Of a stretch of DNA of 37,474 nucleotides, positions 8,022 through 16,072 are shown in pieces. Numbering within the stretch: position 1 is the stretch's first letter; each line of letters starts with the position of its first letter. The notes below the pieces were generated by a model, which saw nothing but the letters and a program-made list of their open reading frames with translations, was not told the DNA's origin and searched no databases. The stretch lies in contig NZ_CAJNBK010000043.1 in the NCBI RefSeq assembly GCF_905220975.1, positions 1 to 37,474 on the forward strand. Direction: 5' to 3'. Both the position numbers and the translations under genes were made by a program. Origin of the DNA: Paraburkholderia haematera (GTDB lineage Bacteria; Pseudomonadota; Gammaproteobacteria; Burkholderiales; Burkholderiaceae).

Positions 8022-10250
8022 TCAGGCGAGACGCTCGAGAACCTTGGCCGGCACCATGGGTAAATCGCGCAAACGGGCGCCGCTGGCATGCGCCACCGCG
8101 TTCGCTAGTGCGGCTGCCGTCGGGCCGAGGGAACATTCGCCTGCGCCAAGCGAAGCCGCATCCGGGGTACCCATCAACACGACGTCGATCGGCGGCACCT
8201 CGGCGAAGGTCAGAATTGGGTAGTCTTGCCAACTGCGTGTGGTGATTTCGGTACGATTAAACGTGACACGCTCCTTGAGCGCCCAACTCAGTGCCTGCAC
8301 GATGCCACCCTCGATCTGGTTCTTCACACCGTCAGGATTGATCACGCGGCCCACGTCAACGGCAGCGGTCACTTTCGTCACACTGATCACCCCCGTGGAG
8401 CGGTCAACGTGCACGTCGACGACGATCGCGGCGTACGCCCCGATGTTTTTGTACCGTGCATACGCGAATCCGCGTCCGCGCTGCCCGTCGCCCTTCAACC
8501 CGGCCCGCCATCCGGACTGGCTTGCCGCCTCATGCACCACGGCAATCGCACGCGGATCACCGAGGTGCGCGAGACGAAACGCGACCGGATCCGTATTTGC
8601 TGCGAGCGCAAGCTCGTCCATGAACGACTCGATCGCGAATACATTGCCGTAAGCGCCCAACGTGCGCAGCGAACTCGTGCGAATGGGTGCGTCCAGCAGC
8701 AGATGGTTCGTCACCCGCTTGCGCGCCAGATTGTAGAGTGGCACCGCATTGCGGTCGCCATTGCCGTATGGCTGTGGAATCGGCGCCGGCACCGACGGCT
8801 GGAAGGGCTTGGCAAGATGCCAGGCGGCCAGCAGATTCACACCACCGGGTTGACCCGGCCGCATTGCGTGCGAATTGCTCCATACCTCATAGTTCCAGTC
8901 GACTATGCGGCCTTCCCTGGAGAGGGCCGCCTGCGCCCGCATCACCATAGCCGGACTGATCGGCGCCCACGCGAATTCGTCATCGCGCATCCATTGAATT
9001 TTGACCGATCGTCCCGGCACCTCGCGAGCAAGCAGCGCCGCGTCCAGTGCCACATCGTCAGCACCATTGTGGCCATAGCACCCCGAACCCGGCACGTGCA
9101 CCACATCGACCGCGTTCATCGGCATTTCAAGCACCGTAGCGAGATTGCCGCGCAGTGGAAAGGCACCCTGCGTGTGGGACCAGACGGTCATATGTCCGTC
9201 CTTGAGCAGCGCAACGGAACACGAAGGCCCAATCGACGCGTGTGAAAGGTAGGGGCGAGAGTAGGTCGCCTCCAGTTGCGTCGCGCTATCAGGCACGGGC
9301 GTATCCTGCCCCGATTCGCCAATCACGGCATCCGCGCTTCGCAAGCGTTGCAGTGCAGGCTGGAGATGGTCCACGTCCGGCAACGCGACATAGTCAGCGC
9401 TCCACTGCGCCGCCTCCTGCAACGCATGGCGCGCAGCTATCGCCTGCTCTTCGCGCTTGGCGAGGACACCGAGGAAGTTGCCATTGCGAACAACGGCAAC
9501 GACACCCGCGAGCGCCCTGACAGATGCGTCGTCAAGCGAAACCAGTTGCGCGCCATACCTCGGAGGCCGCACGACACGGCCGAAAAGCATGCCCGGCAGA
9601 CGCATATCCTGAACGAATGCCGCGCCGCCCGTGAACTTTGCCGGAAGATCAATACGCGGTACCGATTTACCGACCAGCTTGTATTCCGACGGACGCTTTG
9701 GCGTGACATCCGTCGTCACCTCGCGGGCGAGAAGTTCCTGTTCGGTGCTCGCGATCTCCGCGTACGTCATGCGGCGGCCGTCGGCGGTCAGCATGACACC
9801 GTTCTCGACGCGCAGATCCGCCGCGGATACGTTGAATCGCCGGCTTGCCACGCCAAGCAGGAGCGCCCTCGCCTGGGCCGCGGCAAGGCGCAACGCCGCC
9901 CCGCTTTGCTCGACCGACTGGCTACCGAAGGTATAGTTCTCATTCGGGCTGCGGGTCGTATCCGCAGAAATCATGCGCACGCGATCCAGATCCACATCGA
10001 GTTCGTCCGCAGCGATCTGTGAGAGCGCGGTGAGAATACCCTGCCCCAGCTCAGCCTTTCCCGTGAAGATCGTGACCGTGCCTTCCTTATCGATTCGAAT
10101 CCAGCCGTCAAGCCTGCGATTGGCACGAAGATCAACCGGGAGGTCGGGCTCGCCCCACGCAAACTCAGCGAATGGCGCAAGCGAGAACGTTGCGACTACC
10201 GCCCCAGCCAGCTTGCCAAACGCGCGTCGAGAAAGTCTGACGGTATTCAT
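8022..10250 (-). CDS. Molybdenum hydroxylase large subunit, Tat-exported (isoquinoline 1-oxidoreductase/aldehyde oxidase type)
   Basis: A 742-residue molybdopterin subunit of the xanthine dehydrogenase family. The N-terminus SRRAFGKLAGAVVATFSLAPFAEFAWG is a twin-arginine signal, so the folded enzyme probably works in the periplasm. Later motifs are GKAELGQGILTALSQIAADEL, GCYGHNGADDVALDAALLA, PIRTSSLRTLGAYGN and the catalytic Glu in SLGAGECSLGP near the C-terminus. The start ATG 10250 overlaps the stop of the [2Fe-2S] subunit gene as ATGA, so the two are translationally coupled. There is no FAD subunit. Like isoquinoline oxidoreductase and related aldehyde dehydrogenases, it probably passes electrons to a cytochrome or quinone encoded elsewhere. 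The substrate is likely an aldehyde or an N-heterocycle; the neighbouring decarboxylase and aldehyde dehydrogenase favour an aromatic aldehyde. Confidence 0.88.
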   Translation of the reverse strand: MNTVRLSRRAFGKLAGAVVATFSLAPFAEFAWGEPDLPVDLRANRRLDGWIRIDKEGTVTIFTGKAELGQGILTALSQIAADELDVDLDRVRMISADTTRSPNENYTFGSQSVEQSGAALRLAAAQARALLLGVASRRFNVSAADLRVENGVMLTADGRRMTYAEIASTEQELLAREVTTDVTPKRPSEYKLVGKSVPRIDLPAKFTGGAAFVQDMRLPGMLFGRVVRPPRYGAQLVSLDDASVRALAGVVAVVRNGNFLGVLAKREEQAIAARHALQEAAQWSADYVALPDVDHLQPALQRLRSADAVIGESGQDTPVPDSATQLEATYSRPYLSHASIGPSCSVALLKDGHMTVWSHTQGAFPLRGNLATVLEMPMNAVDVVHVPGSGCYGHNGADDVALDAALLAREVPGRSVKIQWMRDDEFAWAPISPAMVMRAQAALSREGRIVDWNYEVWSNSHAMRPGQPGGVNLLAAWHLAKPFQPSVPAPIPQPYGNGDRNAVPLYNLARKRVTNHLLLDAPIRTSSLRTLGAYGNVFAIESFMDELALAANTDPVAFRLAHLGDPRAIAVVHEAASQSGWRAGLKGDGQRGRGFAYARYKNIGAYAAIVVDVHVDRSTGVISVTKVTAAVDVGRVINPDGVKNQIEGGIVQALSWALKERVTFNRTEITTRSWQDYPILTFAEVPPIDVVLMGTPDAASLGAGECSLGPTAAALANAVAHASGARLRDLPMVPAKVLERLA

Positions 10251-10711
10251 CCGCGCAACTCCTGCGCTGCACGCTGAATCGCACGCACGATCCGGTTGTG
10301 CGCGCCGCACCGGCATTTCTGGCCGGCCAACTCGCGCCGTATGGTCGCCGGGTCCGGATCGGGAATTCGCTCCAGCAGCGCTTTCGCGGCCATCAACATT
10401 CCGCTCGAGCAATAGCCGCACTGTGCGGCCTGCTCAGCGAGGAAGGCCTTCTGCAGCGCGTGAAACTGTTCGCCATGGCCGAGGCCTTCGATAGTGGTCA
10501 CCCGAGCCGCACCTACCGCACCAACCGGAAACACACATGAGCGCGTCGCATCGTTGCCGACCATCACCGTGCATGCACCGCACTGCGCCTCGCCGCAACC
10601 GAACTTTGGACCGTTTAACTGAAGGTCGTTACGCAGCACGTAGAGCAATGGTGAATCCGCTGCTACGGTCAGAAGGTGTCGCTTGCCGTTCACCGTGATC
10701 GAAATACCCAT
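10247..10711 (-). CDS. [2Fe-2S] small subunit of the molybdenum hydroxylase
   Basis: A 154-residue electron-transfer subunit with two [2Fe-2S] clusters. The plant-ferredoxin-type cluster is bound by GCGEAQCGACTV plus a downstream Cys, and the second by QCGYCSSGM and KCRCGAHNRI. Length and order match the small subunits of two-subunit periplasmic molybdenum hydroxylases such as IorA-type proteins. It has no signal of its own and would be co-exported with the Tat-tagged large subunit. ATG 10711 has AAGGAA upstream. It is first of the pair, 139 bp behind the transporter gene, and the gap contains a perfect palindrome. The pair may therefore have its own promoter within the larger unit. Confidence 0.92.
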   Translation of the reverse strand: MGISITVNGKRHLLTVAADSPLLYVLRNDLQLNGPKFGCGEAQCGACTVMVGNDATRSCVFPVGAVGAARVTTIEGLGHGEQFHALQKAFLAEQAAQCGYCSSGMLMAAKALLERIPDPDPATIRRELAGQKCRCGAHNRIVRAIQRAAQELRG

Positions 10712-10789
10712 GTCATGTTCCTTGAATTCGCATTCCTGGTATCATTTTCTGGATCAGTCATGCGCAGAAGCCACCGTCGAGAATTCTTC

Positions 10790-10810
10790 ATTAGCATTAG
10801 CAATGCTAAT
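10790..10810. promoter_or_regulatory. Perfect 9-bp palindrome before the molybdenum hydroxylase genes
   Basis: ATTAGCATT-AGC-AATGCTAAT, a perfect inverted repeat in an AT-rich gap between the transporter stop and the [2Fe-2S] subunit start, about 80 bp upstream of the latter. It differs from both the MarR-type and the TetR-type palindromes of this window. It could be an operator for an unlinked regulator. The short arms and absence of a T-run make a terminator less likely. Confidence 0.55.
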
Positions 10811-10850
10811 TTAATAAACGAACGATTCTCTTGGGCTCTATCACAACCCA

Positions 10851-12224
10851 CTAGCACTCGATGCAATCGATCCCATTTCTCACCGAAGCGCGGCTAAGGA
10901 AAACAAGCATCAGACACGATGCGAGTGCGGGCACCGCGGCCGCGACAAACAACGCAGTGTTCGACCACTGCAGTTCGATCAGTTGCCCCGCCACTACGGG
11001 ACCGATAATTGAACCCGCCCGGCCGATTCCCAGACTCCAGCCAACCCCGGTGGCTCGCAGCGAGGTTGGATAGAGTGTCGCGGTCAACGCATTGACCGCC
11101 GGCTGGCCGCCAACGATACAGATCCCGCTAATCAGCACCACGGCATAGCGTAATCCTGTCGATAGATCAGGGAGACCGACGGATGCGACCGAAATTGTCG
11201 CCACCAGAAAGCTGAGCGCAAGGACTCGATAGAAGCCGAAGCGGTCCATCAACGGGCCCAGCATCAGCGCACCCACCGTGCCGCCGATCTGCAATGAGGT
11301 ACCGATGAGCACAGCCGTCGACACTTCGTGGCCAACGCGCAAGGAAAGCATCGGAAGCCAGTTCGACAGGAAAAAGAGATCAAGCAGGTTCGCGAAGTTG
11401 ATCCCCCACAGCAACAACGTCATTGTGCCGCGGCCATGACGAAAGAGCTCGCCAACCGAGGCCTTCGCTTGCGGCTGCCCGTGAACGGCAAAGCGGGTCC
11501 CGGGACCGACCTGGACGTTCGGTGCGATTCGCCCTAGCCACTGAACAATCCTTTCCCGGCCGCGCTGTTTGACCACCAGAAACTGGAGCGATTCTGGCAG
11601 ATACCTGGCCATCACGACGGCAATGACCAGCGGCAATACGCCCCCAACGAGGAACACCGACCGCCAGCCGATCGACGGAAGGAGCGCTGCGCAGAGAAGC
11701 CCCCCAGCGATTGCCCCGCCTGTGAAACCACACGAAACCCATGTCATCAGAGACGCCCGATGTTTCTGCGGACTGTACTCGCTGACCAACGCGATAGCGT
11801 TACCCATCACGCCACCGATACCAAAACCCGTCAGGAAACGAATGGCAAGAAATTCCGGCACGCTTTGAACCAGGGTGGTACCGAGCATGCATAGCCCATA
11901 GAAGACAGTCGCTCCGATCAGCACCGGCCGGCGCCCCACGCGATCGGCCATGGCGCCGAGAACGATGGAGCCCACGAGCATCCCCAGCAGTCCGGCGCCG
12001 AACACAGGGCCGAGTTCGGCCGGACTGATGCCCCACGTCCGAACAATCGCAGGTGCGACAAAACCCATTGTCTGCACGTCGAACCCATCCATTACCACCG
12101 AGCAACCGATCATTACCATGATCCATTTCTGGAATGTGCTCAGTGGCTGGCTATCGATCAGCGCGCCAATGTCGACGATCGAAGCATGCGTCTCTTCCAC
12201 GCGCTGCGCAGTATCGGGAGTCAC
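10851..12224 (-). CDS. MFS aromatic acid:H+ symporter (AAHS family)
   Basis: A 457-residue inner-membrane transporter with 12 predicted helices, of the PcaK/BenK/MhpT group. Signatures are GCSVVMDGFDVQTMGFVAPAI in helix 1, with the Asp-Gly-Phe-Asp typical of AAHS, and GAMADRVGRRPVL in loop 2-3. There is also GFGIGGVMGNAIALVSEYSP and the second-half loop LMDRFGFYRV. The start is a GTG at 12224 with GAGG upstream. It begins 28 bases after the aldehyde dehydrogenase stop and is in the same unit as the decarboxylase. It likely imports the aromatic acid or aldehyde precursor processed here. A paralogue lies at 27581-28984 in the other module. Confidence 0.9.
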   Translation of the reverse strand: MTPDTAQRVEETHASIVDIGALIDSQPLSTFQKWIMVMIGCSVVMDGFDVQTMGFVAPAIVRTWGISPAELGPVFGAGLLGMLVGSIVLGAMADRVGRRPVLIGATVFYGLCMLGTTLVQSVPEFLAIRFLTGFGIGGVMGNAIALVSEYSPQKHRASLMTWVSCGFTGGAIAGGLLCAALLPSIGWRSVFLVGGVLPLVIAVVMARYLPESLQFLVVKQRGRERIVQWLGRIAPNVQVGPGTRFAVHGQPQAKASVGELFRHGRGTMTLLLWGINFANLLDLFFLSNWLPMLSLRVGHEVSTAVLIGTSLQIGGTVGALMLGPLMDRFGFYRVLALSFLVATISVASVGLPDLSTGLRYAVVLISGICIVGGQPAVNALTATLYPTSLRATGVGWSLGIGRAGSIIGPVVAGQLIELQWSNTALFVAAAVPALASCLMLVFLSRASVRNGIDCIEC

Positions 12225-12252
12225 TATTCACCTCGCTCTGTTTGAGCCACTT

Positions 12253-13722
12253 CTAGAACGGATAAGCCGGGAGATCGTCGCGGCTCGTCACCCACTGCCA
12301 TTCCGTGAACTGATCGATGTTGGTTAGCGTGCTGTAGTTATGTCCGTTGCCGGACAAACCCAGACCGCCCATCGGCCCGAACACCTCGTGATTGACCGTC
12401 TGGTCATTGATGTGGATGATGCCGGCGTGCAGCCGGTCCGCGATCCGCTGGGCGCGGCGCACATCGGAAGACGCCACTGCCGCAACCAGGCCGTACCGGT
12501 TCTGATTGGCAAGCTTTACCGCCTCGTCATCGTTCCTGAACACAGTCACTGCGGCGACGGGACCGAAGATCTCTTCCTCAAACGCAGGCATTCCCGGCGC
12601 GACGTCTACCATGACAGTCGGTTTATAAAACAACCCGTCGCGAGTCCCGCCAGCGAGAACCTTCGCGCCCTTGCTCGCCGACTCCTCTACGATGCGCTGG
12701 ACGTTTGCGGCCTGCCGTTCATTGATGATGGGGCCGAGATGAAAGTTGCCCTTGAAAGGGTCACCCACCGTCAGCGCCCTGGCGCGCCGCACGAGGCTTT
12801 CAATGTACGCGTCAGCAATGCTTTCATGAACGAGGTGCCGGCCCGCGGACATGCAGACTTGCCCCTGATGCAAAAACGATCCCCACGCCCCAGCGCTCGC
12901 CGCAGCTTCGACATCGACGTCGTCAAGCACGATATAGGGGTTCTTGCCGCCGAGCTCGAGGCTCGTTCGCTTGAGCAGGCCACCCGCGACGGCACCGATT
13001 GTTTGCCCAACCTGCGTGGATCCTGTGAAGCTGATCATGTTGACAAGAGGATCCCGGACCAGCGCGTCACCCGTTTCCGCGCCACCAGGAAGAACATGGA
13101 ACAACCCCTCGGGCACCCCCGCGGCCTCGAATAGCCGCGCATAGAGAACGCCGCCGCTAACCGGCGATTGAGGGTCGGGCTTGAGCAGCACCGCGTTGCC
13201 CGTAGCCAGCGCCGGCGCGATAGCACGCGCCGCCAGTATGAAAGGGGAATTCCACGGGGTAATGACGCCGACCACGCCCATTGGAATTCTGCGCGCTACG
13301 CTTTGCCGCCCCTTCACGTCGCTCGTCGTGATCATCCCGGTTGGCTGGCTGCCTAACGCCGCAGCTTCGAGAATCTCGCGTATCGCCATCTTCACCTCCA
13401 GTTGCCCCTTGGGTCGTATCGACCCCGTCTCGCGGACAACCTGAACGGCGATCTCCTCTTTGTGAATCTCCAGCAAACGGGCGACCTCGCGCAAGATATC
13501 CCCTCGCTGAGGCCCCGGTGTCGCGGCCCAGGCGCGTTGCGCATCGGCCGCCATCGCGGCGGCGGCCGACACATCGGCAGCCGCCGCGCAGCCAATCGAT
13601 CCCATTTCCGCGCCGGTCGCCTTCTCGGTCACCGGGATCGTACCCGCGGCCCCAGTTTTCCACCCGCCGCTATAGATCTTGTTACGCCACACGTCTGCTG
13701 AGGCCAATTCAGTCACGGACAT
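12253..13722 (-). CDS. Aromatic aldehyde dehydrogenase (benzaldehyde/vanillin dehydrogenase type)
   Basis: A 489-residue NAD(P)+-dependent aldehyde dehydrogenase. Visible residues are Asn158 in TPWNSPF, Lys181 in LLKPDPQSP, Glu256 in LELGGKNP and the nucleophile Cys290 in HQGQVCMSAGR. EEEIFGPVAAV follows in the second half. The sequence ITPWNSPFILAARAIAPALATGNAVLLKPDPQSP and NHEVFGPMGG resemble the XylC/Vdh group acting on benzaldehydes. The start ATG 13722 is set by GGGGAG seven bases upstream and lies 23 bases after the decarboxylase stop, so the two are co-transcribed. The likely role is oxidation of a hydroxybenzaldehyde to the acid that the decarboxylase then uses. Confidence 0.9.
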   Translation of the reverse strand: MSVTELASADVWRNKIYSGGWKTGAAGTIPVTEKATGAEMGSIGCAAAADVSAAAAMAADAQRAWAATPGPQRGDILREVARLLEIHKEEIAVQVVRETGSIRPKGQLEVKMAIREILEAAALGSQPTGMITTSDVKGRQSVARRIPMGVVGVITPWNSPFILAARAIAPALATGNAVLLKPDPQSPVSGGVLYARLFEAAGVPEGLFHVLPGGAETGDALVRDPLVNMISFTGSTQVGQTIGAVAGGLLKRTSLELGGKNPYIVLDDVDVEAAASAGAWGSFLHQGQVCMSAGRHLVHESIADAYIESLVRRARALTVGDPFKGNFHLGPIINERQAANVQRIVEESASKGAKVLAGGTRDGLFYKPTVMVDVAPGMPAFEEEIFGPVAAVTVFRNDDEAVKLANQNRYGLVAAVASSDVRRAQRIADRLHAGIIHINDQTVNHEVFGPMGGLGLSGNGHNYSTLTNIDQFTEWQWVTSRDDLPAYPF

Positions 13723-13745
13723 TCGATTTCTCCCCATTCTTCGTA

Positions 13746-14717
13746 TCATTCAAGACCGAACAAACGCCGCGCGTTTTCCCGTCCAATCTTCGCGCGATCG
13801 GTTTCGCTGATCGAGCATGTATCGAACCACTGGGATGCCTCGTCATGTGTTTCGAACGGATAGTCGACCGAATACATGATCCGGTCACTGCCCATTTCCA
13901 GCATCGTGGACAGCAGCGTCTGGGTTCTGAAATTCCCGCTCGTCGTAACGTAGACGTTCTCCCTGAGATATTCGCCGACGCTGCGTTTGCAGGGCAGTCC
14001 GCGTGGTGCCTTCTGGAGAATGTGGTCGACACGCCAGACATTGAAGGGAATCCCTTCGCCAAGGTGGCCGAGAATCATCTGCAACCCAGGATTACGGTCG
14101 AAGAGACCCGACGTCATCAGTCTCAGTGCGTGAGTACTCGTTTCAACCGCGAACGCCCAGGTCGCGGCGGTCAGCCACGGAAAACCGTCGTAGATCGGTT
14201 CACGGGACGGCAACGGATCGCGGGGATGCATATAGAAAGGCTTGCCGAGCGCCGCCGCGCTCGTCCAGAAATCGGTGTACTGCGGGGCGTCGTAATACAC
14301 GACATTTTCCGCATCGCCTACCTGGGAAAAGCCATTCACCATGAAGCCGTGAAATCCCAGCTCCTTCACGGTTCGTTCCAGCTCACGTGCCGCAGCTTCG
14401 GGGTCCTGCATCGGCAACGCGGCGAACCCGCCGAGACGAGTTGGATGCCGGGAGACATGGTCGGCGAGGACATCATTGGCCCGCCTCGCGACATCAATCG
14501 CCTGTTTGGCGTCCGGGATGCCCTGAATGCCCGGCGAATTGAGTGACAGGATCGAATACTCGGTCCCGCCCTGCTCCATCCGCTCGAGTCTCTGCTGCTC
14601 AATGTCCATCAGATTGGACTTCAGCATTTCCCAAACGGGCGCAGGCGCATAAATTTTCGACTGCTCGATAGTGAGGTCTATCGCAAAGTGTTCTTCAAGC
14701 GCAATCTTGTTTCTCAT
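13746..14717 (-). CDS. Non-oxidative aromatic acid decarboxylase (gamma-resorcylate / 2,3-dihydroxybenzoate decarboxylase type)
   Basis: A 323-residue amidohydrolase-superfamily decarboxylase of the ACMSD group. It removes CO2 from an ortho-hydroxybenzoate using a divalent metal. The N-terminus MRNKIALEEHFAI gives Glu8 and His10. His164 (FYMHPRDP), His218 (LGHLGEG) and Asp285 (SVDYPFE) complete the set. Spacing up to His218 is the same as in gamma-resorcylate decarboxylase, where Glu8, His10, His164 and a late Asp bind metal and His218 is catalytic. ILSLNSPGIQ and GFMVNGFSQVGD are also characteristic of that subgroup. ATG 14717 has GGAG seven bases upstream. It is first gene of the unit with the aldehyde dehydrogenase and transporter, behind three MarR-type operators. 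Whether the substrate is 2,6-, 2,4- or 2,3-dihydroxybenzoate or salicylate cannot be told from sequence alone. Confidence 0.88.
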   Translation of the reverse strand: MRNKIALEEHFAIDLTIEQSKIYAPAPVWEMLKSNLMDIEQQRLERMEQGGTEYSILSLNSPGIQGIPDAKQAIDVARRANDVLADHVSRHPTRLGGFAALPMQDPEAAARELERTVKELGFHGFMVNGFSQVGDAENVVYYDAPQYTDFWTSAAALGKPFYMHPRDPLPSREPIYDGFPWLTAATWAFAVETSTHALRLMTSGLFDRNPGLQMILGHLGEGIPFNVWRVDHILQKAPRGLPCKRSVGEYLRENVYVTTSGNFRTQTLLSTMLEMGSDRIMYSVDYPFETHDEASQWFDTCSISETDRAKIGRENARRLFGLE

Positions 14718-14801
14718 CAAACTGCTCCAGTTCAACGCGTCGCAACTTCACTTTCCAAAGGAAGATGAAGGGCATCACATGGGTTCGTCCGGCACGCTCA
14801 G

Positions 14802-14821
14802 ATACTTGATTTTTCAAGCAT
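14802..14821. promoter_or_regulatory. MarR-type operator A
   Basis: ATACTTGA-TTTT-TCAAGCAT, a palindrome with one mismatch, 85 bp upstream of the decarboxylase start. It is the promoter-distal partner of operator B, with centres 32 bp apart (three helical turns). Confidence 0.68.
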
Positions 14822-14833
14822 ATGCGTCTGACT

Positions 14834-14874
14834 GTACTTGATTTTTCAAATATGTGTACTCCATGTAAACCCTC
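14834..14874. promoter_or_regulatory. MarR-type operator B plus conserved promoter block
   Basis: GTACTTGA-TTTT-TCAAATAT (14834-14853), then 18 bases, then AACCCTC (14868-14874) within CCATGTAAACCCTC. The 13 bases CATGTAAACCCTC are identical to those at 7931-7942 and its preceding base. On the minus strand it reads GAGGGTTTACA, with TTTACA as a -35-like hexamer and AAAAAT of the operator centre 17 bases on. It is likely the controlled promoter of the decarboxylase operon. Confidence 0.7.
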
Positions 14875-14923
14875 GACCTGTTGACGATCGCCAACCGCAC
14901 TTCGATCCGAGATCACTTTTGAA

Positions 14924-14969
14924 TTGCGTATAATTGAATTTTCAAGTATATAAATGCAGTTCAACCCTC
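14924..14969 (+). promoter_or_regulatory. marR promoter overlapped by operator C
   Basis: TTGCGT (14924-14929), a 17-base spacer, then TATATA (14947-14952) form a good sigma-70 promoter for the MarR gene. The palindrome GTATAATTGA-ATTT-TCAAGTATAT (14928-14951) covers the spacer and -10, which is typical of autorepression. AACCCTC follows again at 14963-14969, 17 bases after the operator core. The expected mRNA start near 14958 leaves a leader of only about 15 bases. Confidence 0.72.
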
Positions 14970-14973
14970 AGTT

Positions 14974-15444
14974 TTGGCGACGATCTTGAACACTTCCAAG
15001 CGACCAGAAGAACTGGAAAAGGCGGTTCCCTTCCTGATGGCGCGCGCCACCAGCCGAATGGGCAATGCGTTCTCGAAGGCACTTAAACCGTTTGGCCTGA
15101 ACCTCAGCGAGTGGCGAGTCTGTGCCTCGCTTCTGTATGTTCCGGGTCAGACTTTGTCTGAACTTTCTCTCCATGCATCGTCCGATATTTCGGCGCTCTC
15201 AAGGATCATTGATCGTCTCGAGGGGCAGGAGTTGGTGCGACGGGAGAGGAGCGCGACCGATGGACGGTCGATCAGAGTTGTCCTGACGGACAGAGGGGAG
15301 GAGCTTGCTCTGCGCATTGTCCCTTTCGCAAAGCGCCACGAATCGGTGGTTCTCTCTGGCTTCACCGCAGGCGACGTCAAGGTGTTGCGCTCCATGCTGC
15401 TCAGGTTGTTCGAAAACGCAGGCGCGCTTGACGATCTTCCTTAA
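14974..15444 (+). CDS. MarR-family transcriptional regulator
   Basis: A 156-residue winged helix-turn-helix repressor. The MarR core runs FGLNLSEWRVCASLLYVPGQTLSELSLHASSDISALSRIIDRLEGQELVRRERSATDGRSIRVVLTDRGEEL; the recognition helix is at about residues 68-82 and the wing has the DGRS/RVVLT pattern. The start is a TTG at 14974, since no ATG is in frame before residue 22, and there is no clear ribosome-binding site. With a leader of about 15 bases, translation may be weak, which suits a repressor. It is divergent from the decarboxylase operon, and the intergenic region holds three copies of a palindrome also found before the hydroxylase at 5.8-7.5 kb. The ligand is probably the aromatic acid or aldehyde substrate. 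Confidence 0.88.
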   Translation: MATILNTSKRPEELEKAVPFLMARATSRMGNAFSKALKPFGLNLSEWRVCASLLYVPGQTLSELSLHASSDISALSRIIDRLEGQELVRRERSATDGRSIRVVLTDRGEELALRIVPFAKRHESVVLSGFTAGDVKVLRSMLLRLFENAGALDDLP

Positions 15445-15972
15445 CCTCGCTCGAACGGTCATCTTTCCGCGCGGAGTCAACGGTCCGCCCGGAGACGCTC
15501 TCGCGACGGCCCACGGCAATACGTGCCTCAGCCCTCCCCCAATGGCGCAATCTGTGAGAAGGACTGGCGGCTTTAGGGCTCCAGTACTTCGAAGGTCTGG
15601 ACGCGGTCGGTTTCATGCCATGTATCGCCCGCACAGAACTTTCATCTCCTGATCATTTCGTTTTCCTGATCGATTCAGGTTGACGTGGAACCTGCCCGCA
15701 CTGGCGTGGGTGTATCCACGATGGGTGCTGCAGGTTGACGGCTCAACGCGCTGGCGTTGGGCATCATGAATCGAGCCGATAGCAGCCCAACGAAACCCGC
15801 AATGGGTGGTTCGCATATCGAAAGTATGGTCGCATACGTTCGCTCGTTCTTCTCCCGAATGACAAAGCATCATTGCGCTTGATAGAACGTTAGGCTCCCC
15901 TGCAAGACGGCTCCGCGGATGTGACTTTGCATCAATCTGACCGGGAGCGCGTGGGCGGTTGAATCGCTCACT
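15445..15972. other. Non-coding stretch before the hydroxyquinol operon
   Basis: About 530 bases without a convincing gene. The only long frame, on the minus strand from 16116 down to 15613, has no recognisable motif and runs across the promoter and the start of the next gene. The size is large for this otherwise compact region and may mark a junction between two separately acquired blocks. Confidence 0.5.
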
Positions 15973-16006
15973 AAACTTTGCAAACGTAAAAAATAGTGTA
16001 TAAGAT
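15973..16006 (+). promoter_or_regulatory. Promoter of the hydroxyquinol operon with degenerate TetR-type operator
   Basis: TTGCAA (15978-15983) serves as -35, with TATAAG (15999-16004, spacer 15) or TAAGAT (16001-16006, spacer 17) as -10. Overlapping the -35 is AAACTTTGCA-AA-CGTAAAAAAT (15973-15994). It matches 15 of 20 arm positions of the TetR-type palindrome seen perfectly at 27458-27479. The promoter is moderately supported. The operator is a suggestion. Confidence 0.5.
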
Positions 16007-16072
16007 GGATCTAAGCCGAGGAGGGAAAGCCCCCTCCCGATGCTAAAGAATTGTTCATAGGAGACGACGGCC

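Noticed and set aside
13341..14546. Plus-strand open frame of 401 codons across the aldehyde dehydrogenase and decarboxylase genes
   Set aside because: It spans two real genes on the other strand and has no recognisable domain.
7873..14951. TTGATTTTTCAA repeats considered as terminal repeats of a mobile element
   Set aside because: They are short palindromes in tandem before genes, at regular helical spacing and near a MarR gene. Operators explain them better, and no transposase lies between.
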